Source: Candidatus Zhuqueibacterota bacterium (GTDB lineage Bacteria; Zhuqueibacterota; Zhuqueibacteria; Residuimicrobiales; Oceaniaggregativiventaceae). From it: a stretch of DNA of 58,278 bases. Below, in pieces: positions 7,847-16,190 of the stretch (the first letter of the stretch is position 1; each line of letters starts with the position of its first letter). The stretch is taken from assembly GCA_014728085.1 (NCBI GenBank), contig WJMF01000110.1:1-58278 (forward strand). The letters run 5' to 3'. The notes under the pieces were generated by a model, which had not been told where the DNA came from, did no database searches, and saw only the letters and a program-made list of their open reading frames with translations. The translations under genes and the position numbers were made by a program.

Positions 7847-8584
7847 ATGTGGCAACATCAGGACATATTCTGGGGTCATATGGGATATGCATGGATATTC
7901 TGGATTATTCTTGCAATCATTGCATTGAATGGCAAATCATTTGAGGCGACGCGTCGGCACGGTAAATATCTCTTTATTAAAGTAAACAATGAAACGTGGG
8001 TGGTTTTTCATTTTGGTATGACGGGATTTGTGCGTTATTATAAGGATGACAGCAAAGCCCCGGAACATGTACATTGCGAGATCGAATTTAAAAATGGTTT
8101 TAAATTGGCTTATGATTCACAGCGAAAGCTGGGGCATGTTGGATTGATCAAGAGCCTGGATCATTTTATCCGCCATCGGGATCTGGGAGTAGATGCCAGG
8201 TCGGAGGAACTTGACGAAAAAAAATTTGCGGACCTTTTGAAAGAGCGCCGGGGAGCGGTAAAATCCTTTTTGATGAATCAAAACGTCATTGCCGGTATCG
8301 GAAATATTTACAGCGATGAAATATTGTATCAGAGCAGGATACATCCTAAAAAGGATGTCAAAAAGCTGAGCGATCAAGAGATCACTGACCTGTATGAGAA
8401 AATGAATGAGGTCCTCGATACTGCGATTGATGTCCGGGCCGATCCCGATCGGATGCCGTCATTTTTTTTAATTCCCCGTCGCAAAGAAGGGGAACAATGT
8501 ACCATCTGTGGTGGTAGAATTAAAAAGATCAAGGTAAACAGCCGGGGTACATATTTCTGCTCGAAACATCAAAAAGGGAAATAA
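7847..8584 (+). CDS. mutM: 5'-truncated formamidopyrimidine-DNA glycosylase fused to a membrane segment
   Basis: The frame stays open upstream to an ATG at 7754, but GGAGGT at 7837-7842 favours the ATG at 7847 (245 aa). Residues 1-27 (MWQHQDIFWGHMGYAWIFW and onward) look like the start of a small Trp-rich membrane protein. From residue 28 (NGKSFEATRRHGKYLF) the sequence is clear Fpg/MutM: the GKYL lysine, HFGMTG, the helix-two-turn-helix IAGIGNIYSDE (Asn153), and a zinc finger with C218, C221, C238 and His241, where the fourth ligand is normally Cys. The PELPEVE start, with the catalytic Pro and Glu, is missing. MutM excises oxidised purines with that N-terminal proline, so this product should be catalytically dead or altered. 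A deletion, a rearrangement or an assembly join could explain it. Confidence 0.75.
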   Translation: MWQHQDIFWGHMGYAWIFWIILAIIALNGKSFEATRRHGKYLFIKVNNETWVVFHFGMTGFVRYYKDDSKAPEHVHCEIEFKNGFKLAYDSQRKLGHVGLIKSLDHFIRHRDLGVDARSEELDEKKFADLLKERRGAVKSFLMNQNVIAGIGNIYSDEILYQSRIHPKKDVKKLSDQEITDLYEKMNEVLDTAIDVRADPDRMPSFFLIPRRKEGEQCTICGGRIKKIKVNSRGTYFCSKHQKGK

Positions 8585-8602
8585 GGAAACACTATTTTAT
8601 TC

Positions 8603-8631
8603 TTGATTTTTAATTCTTTATTGATTATAAT
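8603..8631 (+). promoter_or_regulatory. Promoter for HU
   Basis: -35 TTGATT (8603-8608), 17-bp spacer, perfect -10 TATAAT (8626-8631). Transcription would start near 8638, upstream of the intrinsic terminator at 8666-8690 and of the HU gene. Confidence 0.7.
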
Positions 8632-8665
8632 AATATGCTAAAAATGATTGGAAAATCCGTCTGCC

Positions 8666-8690
8666 AGGAACGAAAATCGTTCCTTTTTTT
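8666..8690 (+). terminator. Intrinsic terminator in the HU leader
   Basis: AGGAACGA (8666-8673) pairs perfectly with TCGTTCCT (8677-8684) around an AAA loop and runs into seven T residues. It could end transcripts from the truncated mutM, but it also lies downstream of the promoter at 8603-8631 and 37 nt before the HU start. HU expression would therefore require read-through. Confidence 0.8.
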
Positions 8691-8726
8691 ATACAGTTAC
8701 ACCTTTTGAACAGAAAAGTGGAGATA

Positions 8727-9011
8727 ATGACCAAGGCTGATATTGTCGATATTATTTCAGAAGGTACAGGATTGACCAAAGTCGAAACCCAGGCTGTGGT
8801 GGATGGGTTTATGGCTACAGTACAATATGCGCTTAAAAAGGGCGAAAGAGTTGATTTGCGCGGTTTTGGCAGTTTCAGACCTGTAAGACGCAAAGCCAGG
8901 ATTGCGAGAAATCCAAAGACGAATGATCCGGTTAATGTTCCTGAACATAATACGGTACTTTTCAAACCATCTAAAGATTTAAAAACATTTTTAAACAAAG
9001 AGAGTAAATGA
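8727..9011 (+). CDS. HU/IHF-family nucleoid DNA-binding protein
   Basis: 94 residues from ATG 8727 (GGAG at 8720-8723); a TTG at 8706 is less likely. It starts MTKADIVDIISEGTGLTK, the HU dimerisation helices, then RVDLRGFGSFRPV and the DNA-binding arm with RIARNPKTNDPVNVP, whose Pro intercalates DNA. Family proteins bend and compact DNA and assist replication, recombination and repair. It is one of two HU paralogues here (the other is at 24788). It sits behind a promoter-terminator leader. Confidence 0.93.
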   Translation: MTKADIVDIISEGTGLTKVETQAVVDGFMATVQYALKKGERVDLRGFGSFRPVRRKARIARNPKTNDPVNVPEHNTVLFKPSKDLKTFLNKESK

Positions 9012-9027
9012 TAAAGGAGGTGTTCTC

Positions 9028-9123
9028 TTGCCTTGCGGTAAAAAAAGAAAACGACACAAGATCAATACGCACAAACGGAAAAAAAGATTGCGTAAGAATC
9101 GCCATAAAAAGAAAGGTCGTTAA
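9028..9123 (+). CDS. Small AURKAIP1/COX24- or THX-like ribosome-associated basic protein
   Basis: A 31-residue protein starting at TTG 9028 behind a strong Shine-Dalgarno (AAAGGAGGT, 9013-9021). It reads MPCGKKRKRHKINTHKRKKR then LRKNRHKKKGR, more than half Lys/Arg. The MPCGKKRKRHK-THKRKKRLRKNRHKKK pattern matches the short COX24/AURKAIP1-domain proteins annotated in Bacteroidetes relatives, which are thought to bind ribosomal RNA. A hairpin terminator follows at 9132-9165. The length, start site and terminator together make it a real gene. Confidence 0.85.
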   Translation: MPCGKKRKRHKINTHKRKKRLRKNRHKKKGR

Positions 9124-9131
9124 ATAAAGTC

Positions 9132-9165
9132 AAGGGCTAAGAGCGTGTTACATCTTGGCCCTTTT
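9132..9165 (+). terminator. Intrinsic terminator after the THX-like gene
   Basis: AAGGGCTAAGA (9132-9142) pairs with TCTTGGCCCTT (9153-9163), an 11-bp stem with one G-T wobble and a 10-nt loop, ending in TTTT. It separates the HU/THX unit from the xseA operon. Confidence 0.7.
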
Positions 9166-9191
9166 CAGTTCATCCTAACATTTGTGATCAG

Positions 9192-10451
9192 ATGGAATTT
9201 GATTTGGAGGTTGGTTCTCGTCAACCCTTATATTCGGTTTCTGATATTACCTGGAAAATAAAAGAACTTTTGGAAACCTCTTTACCGCCGATCTGGGTGC
9301 ACGGAGAGATTTCCAATTTTGTTCATCACTCATCCGGGCATATGTATTTCTCACTTAAGGATGAAGGCGCTCAACTCACCTGCGTCATGTGGAAGGGTCG
9401 GAATCAGTCCCTTTATTTTACTCCTCAGGATGGCATGAAAATTAATGCCCTGGGATCGATCAGGGTATATGAAAAACGCGGAAGCTACCAGCTCGATTGC
9501 GCTAAACTCATTCCCGCCGGTGTCGGCGAATTACAGCTCGCTTTTGAACAGCTCAAGAAAAAACTCGACCGGGAGGGCCTGTTTGATCCTTCCCGTAAAA
9601 AACCGATCCCACCCTATCCGGAACGGATCGGTGTGGTGACGTCAGAGTCCGGTGCAGCGTTTCGGGATATCGTGCATGTCGTACGGCGGCGTTTTCCGGC
9701 GGCGAGAATAATTTTGAGACCTGCTCTGGTACAGGGGGAGGGCGCGGCAACGGATATTGCCGCCGCCATTGCCGATTTTAACCGCTACAAAGAAATCGAT
9801 GTTATGATCGTCGGTCGCGGCGGCGGCTCTATCGAAGATTTGTGGGCTTTTAATGAAGAGCAGGTTGCGCGTGCTGTTTACGAGTCTCACATTCCGGTTG
9901 TTTCTGCAGTGGGGCATGAAATTGATTTTACCATTTCTGACTTTGTTGCTGATCTGAGAGCACCGACCCCCTCTGCCGCAGCTGAGATGATTGTTCCGGA
10001 TTCGCGCGATCTGCTCGAAATTGCCGATGTCGAACAGTTGCGGTTGATCATGCATCGGCGTTTATCCCTTTACCGGGAAAATCTCAAATCCCTGCTGAAC
10101 AGCTATGGACTTAAACGGCCTGTTGATATAATCAGGCAACATCAACAGAGAGTCGACGAGTTGAACAGCAGGCTTGACCTGACAATTCAGAATACTATCG
10201 ATAAAAAACGTTTTCGGCTGCAGAGACTTGATGCTCTGCTGGACGGACTTGATCCCCAACGCGTGCTCGAGCGCGGGTACAGTATCTGCCGGAATTTGAA
10301 AGATCAGCAAATTGTCACCAGTGCCGGGGAATTGTCGCAACAGGACCAATTGCATATCCACTTCTATCAGGGGGGTGCAGAGGTTTCAGTGGAAAAGATT
10401 CATCAGGAAAACCTGGCCATGAGGAGTAAAGATGAAAAAAATGACCTTTGA
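9192..10451 (+). CDS. xseA: Exodeoxyribonuclease VII large subunit
   Basis: 419 residues, usual length. An N-terminal OB-fold (about 12-110, IWVHGEISNF, GHMYFSLKD) is followed by the catalytic domain with RIGVVTSESGAAFRDI, GRGGGSIEDLW (about 208-218) and SAVGHEIDFTISDFVADLRA, then a long coiled-coil C-terminal part that binds XseB. Exo VII degrades single-stranded DNA to oligonucleotides from both ends. It overlaps xseB by 20 nt, implying translational coupling. First gene of the xseA-xseB-dxs-nadK-mutS run. Confidence 0.95.
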   Translation: MEFDLEVGSRQPLYSVSDITWKIKELLETSLPPIWVHGEISNFVHHSSGHMYFSLKDEGAQLTCVMWKGRNQSLYFTPQDGMKINALGSIRVYEKRGSYQLDCAKLIPAGVGELQLAFEQLKKKLDREGLFDPSRKKPIPPYPERIGVVTSESGAAFRDIVHVVRRRFPAARIILRPALVQGEGAATDIAAAIADFNRYKEIDVMIVGRGGGSIEDLWAFNEEQVARAVYESHIPVVSAVGHEIDFTISDFVADLRAPTPSAAAEMIVPDSRDLLEIADVEQLRLIMHRRLSLYRENLKSLLNSYGLKRPVDIIRQHQQRVDELNSRLDLTIQNTIDKKRFRLQRLDALLDGLDPQRVLERGYSICRNLKDQQIVTSAGELSQQDQLHIHFYQGGAEVSVEKIHQENLAMRSKDEKNDL

Positions 10452-10659
10452 ACAAGCCATTACTCGTCTTGAGGAAATAACCTTGTTGTTACAGGAGGGA
10501 ACTCATTCCCTTGATGAATCGTTAAATTTGTTCGAAGAAGGAACAGAACTCGCCGCTTTTTGTAAAGCAAAATTAAAGGATGCCGAAGACAGGGTTTTGC
10601 TGCTTACCAAAACCGAATCGGGGTTTCAAACCGAAAAAAAGAATGTAGATACAAAATAG
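10432..10659 (+). CDS. xseB: Exodeoxyribonuclease VII small subunit
   Basis: 75 residues, typical. It has the family core FEQAITRLEEITLLLQEGTHSLDESLNLFEEG split over two helices, which pack on the coiled coil of XseA. Several XseB chains bind each XseA and control its nuclease activity. Start ATG 10432 has AGGAG 5 nt upstream, inside the xseA 3' end. dxs follows 12 nt later, the usual order. Confidence 0.95.
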   Translation: MKKMTFEQAITRLEEITLLLQEGTHSLDESLNLFEEGTELAAFCKAKLKDAEDRVLLLTKTESGFQTEKKNVDTK

Positions 10660-10671
10660 AGAAGGTACCTC

Positions 10672-12615
10672 ATGTATTCCTACCTCTCAAAAATAGATTC
10701 ACCAGACGATTTAAAAGCATTATCCATACCAGAGCTCGCAAAACTTTCCCGGGAGATGAGAGAATTTATCATCGAGACGGTTAGTGAAACCGGCGGTCAT
10801 CTGGCCCCTTCACTCGGCGTTGTAGAGATGACGATTGTTCTGCACTATCTGTTTGATAAAAAGGACCGTATCGTTTGGGATGTAGGACACCAATGCTATC
10901 CTCATAAAATCCTCACCGGCCGTCGGGATGCCTTTAAAACGCTGCGTCAGCATCAGGGCCTGAGCGGATTTCCAAAATTGACGGAAAGCGAATACGATGC
11001 CTTTGGAGTGGGGCATGCCAGCACATCGATATCCGCTGCGCTCGGGATGGTTTGCGCCCGGGATCTTCGGGGCGAGGACAACCAAATTATTGCGGTAATC
11101 GGAGATGGAGCGCTTACCGGTGGTCTCGCCTACGAGGGGCTGAACAATGCCGGTGCCAATGGCAAAAATTTGATTGTTATTTTGAATGATAATTCAATGT
11201 CTATTTCTCCCAATGTCGGCGCAATGGCTAAATATCTGACCACCATTATTTCCAATCCACTCTATAACAAAATCAAAAGCGACATCTGGAATTTTACCGG
11301 CAAATTCGACCGTATGGGACAGCGCATCCGCTGGGCTGCACGCCGTATGGAAGAAAGTATGAAAAATTTTATTCTACCCGGTCTGTTGTTTGAAAGATTG
11401 GGATTCCGCTATTTCGGTCCCGTGGATGGTCATAATATTTCCAGTCTGCTCAAGCTGTTGCAGGAAGTAAAAGCTTTAAATGGCCCCATTCTGGTACATG
11501 TTCTGACCAAAAAAGGAAAAGGATTCAAACCCGCAGAAGATAACGCCTCTGCTTTTCATGGTCTCGGTAAATTCAATCCCAAAACCGGCAAGGTGATCAA
11601 ATCCAATTTCGTCCCGACTTATACCCAAGTTTTCGGTACCACCCTGACACAACTGGCGGGAAAAAATGAAAAATTGGTGGCTATTACCGCTGCCATGCAG
11701 CTGGGCACAGGATTGAATGAATTTGCACAAAAATATCCGCAACGCTTTTTCGATGTCGGTATTGCAGAAGGACATGCATTGACCTTTGCTGCCGGTTTGG
11801 CTGTGGGTGGATTCCGGCCGGTTGTCGCCCTGTATTCCAGCTTTTTACAGCGATCGTATGATCAGATCGTGCATGATGTCGCTTTACAGAATTTACCCGT
11901 TATTTTTGCCATCGACCGGGCTGGTCTGGTGGGAGATGATGGTCCCACACATCATGGTGTTTTTGATATTTCTTTTCTATCCGCTATTCCCAATATGGTA
12001 CTCATGGTGCCCAGGGATGAGGAGGAGTTGCGGCATATGCTCTATACTGCGATCAATTATACAAAAGGCCCGATTGCCGTGAGATATCCGCGGGGCATCG
12101 GTGAAGGGGTAACGCTGAGCGATGATTTTGACGCTCTTGAGATTGGTAAAAGTAAAACCCTTCTCGATGGCCAGGATGTCGCCATTCTGGCACTGGGGCC
12201 GATGAATCAACACGCCCTTAAGGTTGCCCACCAGCTGCAGGAGGAGGATCATATCACCGTTAAGGTTGTCAATGCCAGGTTCGCCAAACCCCTTGATCAT
12301 GAGATGCTTTCAGATGTATTTTCCCGTTTCAAGCTGGTCGTGACCCTTGAAGAGGGAGTGCTTTCCGGTGGTTTTGGCAGCCAGGTTGCGCTTGCCCTTA
12401 CAGAACATCCTCAATCGGGCGTTGAATTGATCCGGTGCGGTATCCCGGACAAGTTTATCGACCAGGGCAACAAGGAATTGTTGCTGGATGATGTGGGTCT
12501 TGGCGTTCCCAGAATTGCCGATACGATTCGAAATTCCAAAGTTTATCAATCCATTCATCGCAAAGTCAAGATCACCCATTTCCTGCGATCCAAAAAAGAA
12601 GCAAAAGCCTTATGA
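10672..12615 (+). CDS. dxs: 1-deoxy-D-xylulose-5-phosphate synthase
   Basis: 647 residues. Thiamine diphosphate enzyme that joins pyruvate and glyceraldehyde-3-phosphate, the first step of the MEP isoprenoid route. It shows TGGHLAPSLGVVEMTI, the GDG motif (144-146, GDGALTGGLAYEGLNNAG), FGPVDGHN, a transketolase middle domain with DVGIAEGHALTFAAGLA, and DRAGLVGDDGPTHHGVFD. The C-terminal transketolase domain ends near residue 620. It overlaps nadK by ATGA. Isoprenoids made here feed undecaprenyl and quinone synthesis. Confidence 0.97.
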   Translation: MYSYLSKIDSPDDLKALSIPELAKLSREMREFIIETVSETGGHLAPSLGVVEMTIVLHYLFDKKDRIVWDVGHQCYPHKILTGRRDAFKTLRQHQGLSGFPKLTESEYDAFGVGHASTSISAALGMVCARDLRGEDNQIIAVIGDGALTGGLAYEGLNNAGANGKNLIVILNDNSMSISPNVGAMAKYLTTIISNPLYNKIKSDIWNFTGKFDRMGQRIRWAARRMEESMKNFILPGLLFERLGFRYFGPVDGHNISSLLKLLQEVKALNGPILVHVLTKKGKGFKPAEDNASAFHGLGKFNPKTGKVIKSNFVPTYTQVFGTTLTQLAGKNEKLVAITAAMQLGTGLNEFAQKYPQRFFDVGIAEGHALTFAAGLAVGGFRPVVALYSSFLQRSYDQIVHDVALQNLPVIFAIDRAGLVGDDGPTHHGVFDISFLSAIPNMVLMVPRDEEELRHMLYTAINYTKGPIAVRYPRGIGEGVTLSDDFDALEIGKSKTLLDGQDVAILALGPMNQHALKVAHQLQEEDHITVKVVNARFAKPLDHEMLSDVFSRFKLVVTLEEGVLSGGFGSQVALALTEHPQSGVELIRCGIPDKFIDQGNKELLLDDVGLGVPRIADTIRNSKVYQSIHRKVKITHFLRSKKEAKAL

Positions 12616-13553
12616 ATTTCGGAATAACAGGAAATGTCGAAAAATCCAAAGCGATGGAAATCATTCCCCGTTTTATCTCACTTTTGCAAAAACGCAATAT
12701 CGGGTATACGGTCGACCAGGTGCTTGAACCGGTTTGTCCCGATCTCAATAACTCGTTTTTTAAAACCATCACCCATATCGGTAAAACCTGTGATTTGCTT
12801 ATTTCCTTTGGCGGCGATGGCACCATGCTTTCAACTGTGAGAAGAATCGGAATGGCTGAGCCGCCGATTCTCGGTATCAATGTCGGTAGCCTTGGTTTTT
12901 TGGCGGAAATCCCTGTAGAAGAAATCGAGGAGACGGTGGACGATCTTATCCAGGGTCGTTATGCCATCGTTAAACGCATGCTTTTAAAAATCCAACTGCA
13001 AAACCGGAATGGTGTGAGAACATTGTATGCCCTGAATGATGTGGTCGTGGAGCGAAATACCCCCACCACACTGGTGACCATTCGTGTTGATCTCCAGGAT
13101 ACCCTGCTCAATATATACCGCTGTGACGGTGTGATCATCGCCACTCCGACCGGGTCAACTGCCTATTCACTTTCCGCAAACGGCCCTTTGATGGCACCGA
13201 CTCTGAACGCCATGATCGTAACCCCTATCTGCCCGCATGCCCTTACCGTGCGTCCGGTTATTCTGTCCGAAAACAGCAAACTCAAAATAGGCATCCCGCA
13301 ATCTGAAGATAATGTTCATGTCAGCGTCGATGGTGCCGATTATGGAAAATTCGGCAGCAGCGATTGTTTACTGATCGAGAAAGCAAATCATTCGGTGAAC
13401 TGGATTGCCACGCCCAAAAGAGATTTTTTCAAAATTCTGCGGACCAAATTGAACTGGGGGGCCGACCATCTGATTCAGAAAATTATGCAAGATGCCAATA
13501 TTGATGATTCTTTGTCCTGCGATAGAAAAAACGAAAGCGGGGAGGAATCGTGA
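12612..13553 (+). CDS. nadK: NAD kinase
   Basis: 313 residues. It phosphorylates NAD to NADP using ATP. The family signature GGDGT lies at residues 67-71 (SFGGDGTMLSTVRR), followed by GINVGSLGFLAEIP, NDVVVERNTPTTLVTIRVD and the TPTGSTAYSLSANGPL substrate loop. The tail after residue ~285 is a short extension. It overlaps dxs by 4 nt and mutS by 4 nt. Confidence 0.96.
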   Translation: MNFGITGNVEKSKAMEIIPRFISLLQKRNIGYTVDQVLEPVCPDLNNSFFKTITHIGKTCDLLISFGGDGTMLSTVRRIGMAEPPILGINVGSLGFLAEIPVEEIEETVDDLIQGRYAIVKRMLLKIQLQNRNGVRTLYALNDVVVERNTPTTLVTIRVDLQDTLLNIYRCDGVIIATPTGSTAYSLSANGPLMAPTLNAMIVTPICPHALTVRPVILSENSKLKIGIPQSEDNVHVSVDGADYGKFGSSDCLLIEKANHSVNWIATPKRDFFKILRTKLNWGADHLIQKIMQDANIDDSLSCDRKNESGEES

Positions 13554-16171
13554 GCGAACAAATGGCCAAAACGCCGCTCATGGAACAGTATATTACGATT
13601 AAAAAACGCCATAAAAGTGCCATTCTTTTTTTTCGTATGGGTGATTTTTATGAAATGTTTTATGAAGATGCCAGGATTGCGTCAGAGATACTGGGGATTG
13701 CCCTGACCTCGCGCGCTCATGGCAAAAGCGCTGATGTTCCTCTGGCGGGATTTCCACATCATGCTCTCGATTCCTATTTGGCCAAGTTTATAAAAGCAGG
13801 TTATCGCGTCGCCATTTGCGAACAGCTCGAAGATCCCAGGCAGGCCAAGACAGTGGTTAAACGCGATGTTGTTGAAATCGTGACACCAGGGACGGCTGTT
13901 TCCGATGATTTGCTCGATACCAAACGCAACAATTATCTCATGGCTGTCTACAGGCAAAAAGATGAATGCGGAGTGGCCAATATCGATGTTTCCACCGGAT
14001 CTTTTCAGATCATTCAGATCCCCATGCATAAACTGACAGATATGGTTGAATCCATCGACCCCACCGAACTGCTGTTGAGCGAAAATCAATTTGATGATTT
14101 TAGCGGTCAACTGCGTTTTTTACGCCGGACAACCATGACCAGGCGGGATGACTGGACCTTTCATCATGATTACGCTTATGAGCAGCTTGTCGATCATTTC
14201 GGTACCCTTTCTCTGAAAGGCTTTGGTATCGATGATTGTCAGCTGGGCATTTCCGCCGCCGGGGCGATTTTGGCCTATCTTAAAGAAAACCAAAAACAAA
14301 AGTTGATTCATATCAATAAAATATCCCGGTTTCATCAAAATGACTATATGATCATCGACAGCACCACGCGGCGCAATCTGGAACTTTTTTACCCTCTTAA
14401 TCGCGACGAAAAAACCGGCACTCTCGTTTCTATCCTGGATCAAACAAAAACCCCGATGGGGGCAAGACTGCTGGTCAACTGGATTTCATTTCCCCTGATG
14501 GATATTGAAAATATCAGCCAAAGACTTGAGGCGGTAGAAACGCTTTATGGCGATGCGGAACTCAACGACCGTATTCGGGACACACTCAAAGGTGTAGGGG
14601 ATCTTGAACGATTGTTGGCGAAATTTGCTACCGGAAGAGCGAACGGCCGTGATGCCAAAGCGGTTTCGAAAACACTATCACTTGTTCGCGATGTCAAAGA
14701 TCTGATCACGAAATGCAACGCTGCCCTTTTTAAGAAATTACACAAGGGCCTGTATCCACTCGCGGATCTGGTACAACTGCTCGACAGCGCGCTTGTCGAT
14801 CATCCTCCCCTGACGATCCACGACGGTGGCATGATACGCAAAGGGTATAATGAAAAGCTGGACGAGCTTTGCGATATTTCTCATTCCGGTAAAGACTGGA
14901 TCGCCCGCTTGCAGATACAGGAGCGGGAACGAACGGGCATCCCTTCCTTAAAAGTGAATTATAACAAGGTGTTCGGATACTATATCGATGTGACCAAACC
15001 TCACCTATCCAAGGTACCAAAACACTATATTCGAAAGCAGACACTGGTCAACTCTGAACGCTATATTACTCAGGAACTAAAAGAGTATGAAGAAAAAATA
15101 CTCGGCGCCGAAGAAAAAATCGCTGCTCTTGAATATGAACTTTTTGATGAATTGCGTCAGATTATTCTAAAGCACACACAGGTTTTACAGCACAATGCTT
15201 TTTCTCTGGCTGTAATGGATTGTACGAGCAATCTGGCTTTTATAGCCAGAGAGAATAATTACGTCAAACCCGGCGTCAACGGTAGCGATGTCATCGACAT
15301 TAAACAGAGCCGGCATCCCGTTGTTGAAAAATTATTGCCTCCGGGAGAACAATTTGTCGCCAACGACGTTAAAATAAACAATACAGATGAGCAGTTGCTG
15401 GTTATCACCGGTCCGAATATGGCGGGTAAATCAACCTATATTCGTCAGATCGGTCTGATCGTTCTCATGGCTCAAATGGGAAGTTTTGTACCGGCGATGA
15501 GCGCGCAAATCGGTGTTGTCGACCGTTTGTTTACCCGGGTTGGCGCCTCCGATAATCTTGCTGCCGGAGAGAGTACGTTTTTACGCGAGATGAACGAAAC
15601 CGCAAACATACTCAACAATGCGACGGCTTTTAGTTTGATCCTGCTCGATGAAATCGGACGCGGCACCAGCACTTTTGATGGGTTGTCGATTGCCTGGGCG
15701 GTTACGGAGTATATTCACAATACAACCGATTTGGCCGCCAAAACCGTTTTTGCCACCCATTACCACGAGCTCACCGAGCTGGAGTTGATTTTGCCGCGAG
15801 TAAAAAATTACAATGTTGCGGTTAAAGAATGGGGCGATCACATTGTTTTTTTACGCAAAATTGTTCCCGGTGGCTGTGATCACAGTTACGGTATTCAAGT
15901 GGCACAGCTGGCGGGATTACCAAAATCGGTTATCCGGCGGGCAAAGGAAATACTGCATAATCTGGAAAAAGAGTCCCTCAATTCCGAACAGATGCCCAAA
16001 CTGGCTGAGCATCATCCGGAAGCTGCACTGCATATCGAACAGATGAACCTGTTCGAACAACTCGAGAAAAGATTGCAAGCGGAATTGAAAAAAATAGATC
16101 CAAACACGCTGACGCCGATTCAGGCTCTGAATAAGCTTGAGGAATTAAAGCAAATGATCGGCAAATCGTAA
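13550..16171 (+). CDS. mutS: DNA mismatch repair protein MutS
   Basis: 873 residues from GTG 13550, with GGGAGG upstream. The N-terminal mismatch-binding domain has the Phe-x-Glu region RMGDFYEMFYEDA, followed by connector, lever (RRNLELF), clamp and ATPase domains. Walker A is GPNMAGKST (621-629), then LLDEIGRGTSTFDG, and FATHYHELTELE closes the ATPase. The C-terminal tail (NPNTLTP-like, ALNKLEELKQM) is the MutS1 dimer/tetramer region. It recognises base mismatches and small loops and recruits MutL. No mutL in this window. Confidence 0.97.
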   Translation: MSEQMAKTPLMEQYITIKKRHKSAILFFRMGDFYEMFYEDARIASEILGIALTSRAHGKSADVPLAGFPHHALDSYLAKFIKAGYRVAICEQLEDPRQAKTVVKRDVVEIVTPGTAVSDDLLDTKRNNYLMAVYRQKDECGVANIDVSTGSFQIIQIPMHKLTDMVESIDPTELLLSENQFDDFSGQLRFLRRTTMTRRDDWTFHHDYAYEQLVDHFGTLSLKGFGIDDCQLGISAAGAILAYLKENQKQKLIHINKISRFHQNDYMIIDSTTRRNLELFYPLNRDEKTGTLVSILDQTKTPMGARLLVNWISFPLMDIENISQRLEAVETLYGDAELNDRIRDTLKGVGDLERLLAKFATGRANGRDAKAVSKTLSLVRDVKDLITKCNAALFKKLHKGLYPLADLVQLLDSALVDHPPLTIHDGGMIRKGYNEKLDELCDISHSGKDWIARLQIQERERTGIPSLKVNYNKVFGYYIDVTKPHLSKVPKHYIRKQTLVNSERYITQELKEYEEKILGAEEKIAALEYELFDELRQIILKHTQVLQHNAFSLAVMDCTSNLAFIARENNYVKPGVNGSDVIDIKQSRHPVVEKLLPPGEQFVANDVKINNTDEQLLVITGPNMAGKSTYIRQIGLIVLMAQMGSFVPAMSAQIGVVDRLFTRVGASDNLAAGESTFLREMNETANILNNATAFSLILLDEIGRGTSTFDGLSIAWAVTEYIHNTTDLAAKTVFATHYHELTELELILPRVKNYNVAVKEWGDHIVFLRKIVPGGCDHSYGIQVAQLAGLPKSVIRRAKEILHNLEKESLNSEQMPKLAEHHPEAALHIEQMNLFEQLEKRLQAELKKIDPNTLTPIQALNKLEELKQMIGKS

Positions 16172-16190
16172 CCAGAGGAAGGGATGAGGT

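Noticed and set aside
8644-8709. 21-codon ORF in the HU leader
   Set aside because: It spans the terminator itself, has no ribosome binding site, and its codon content is set by the T-tract.
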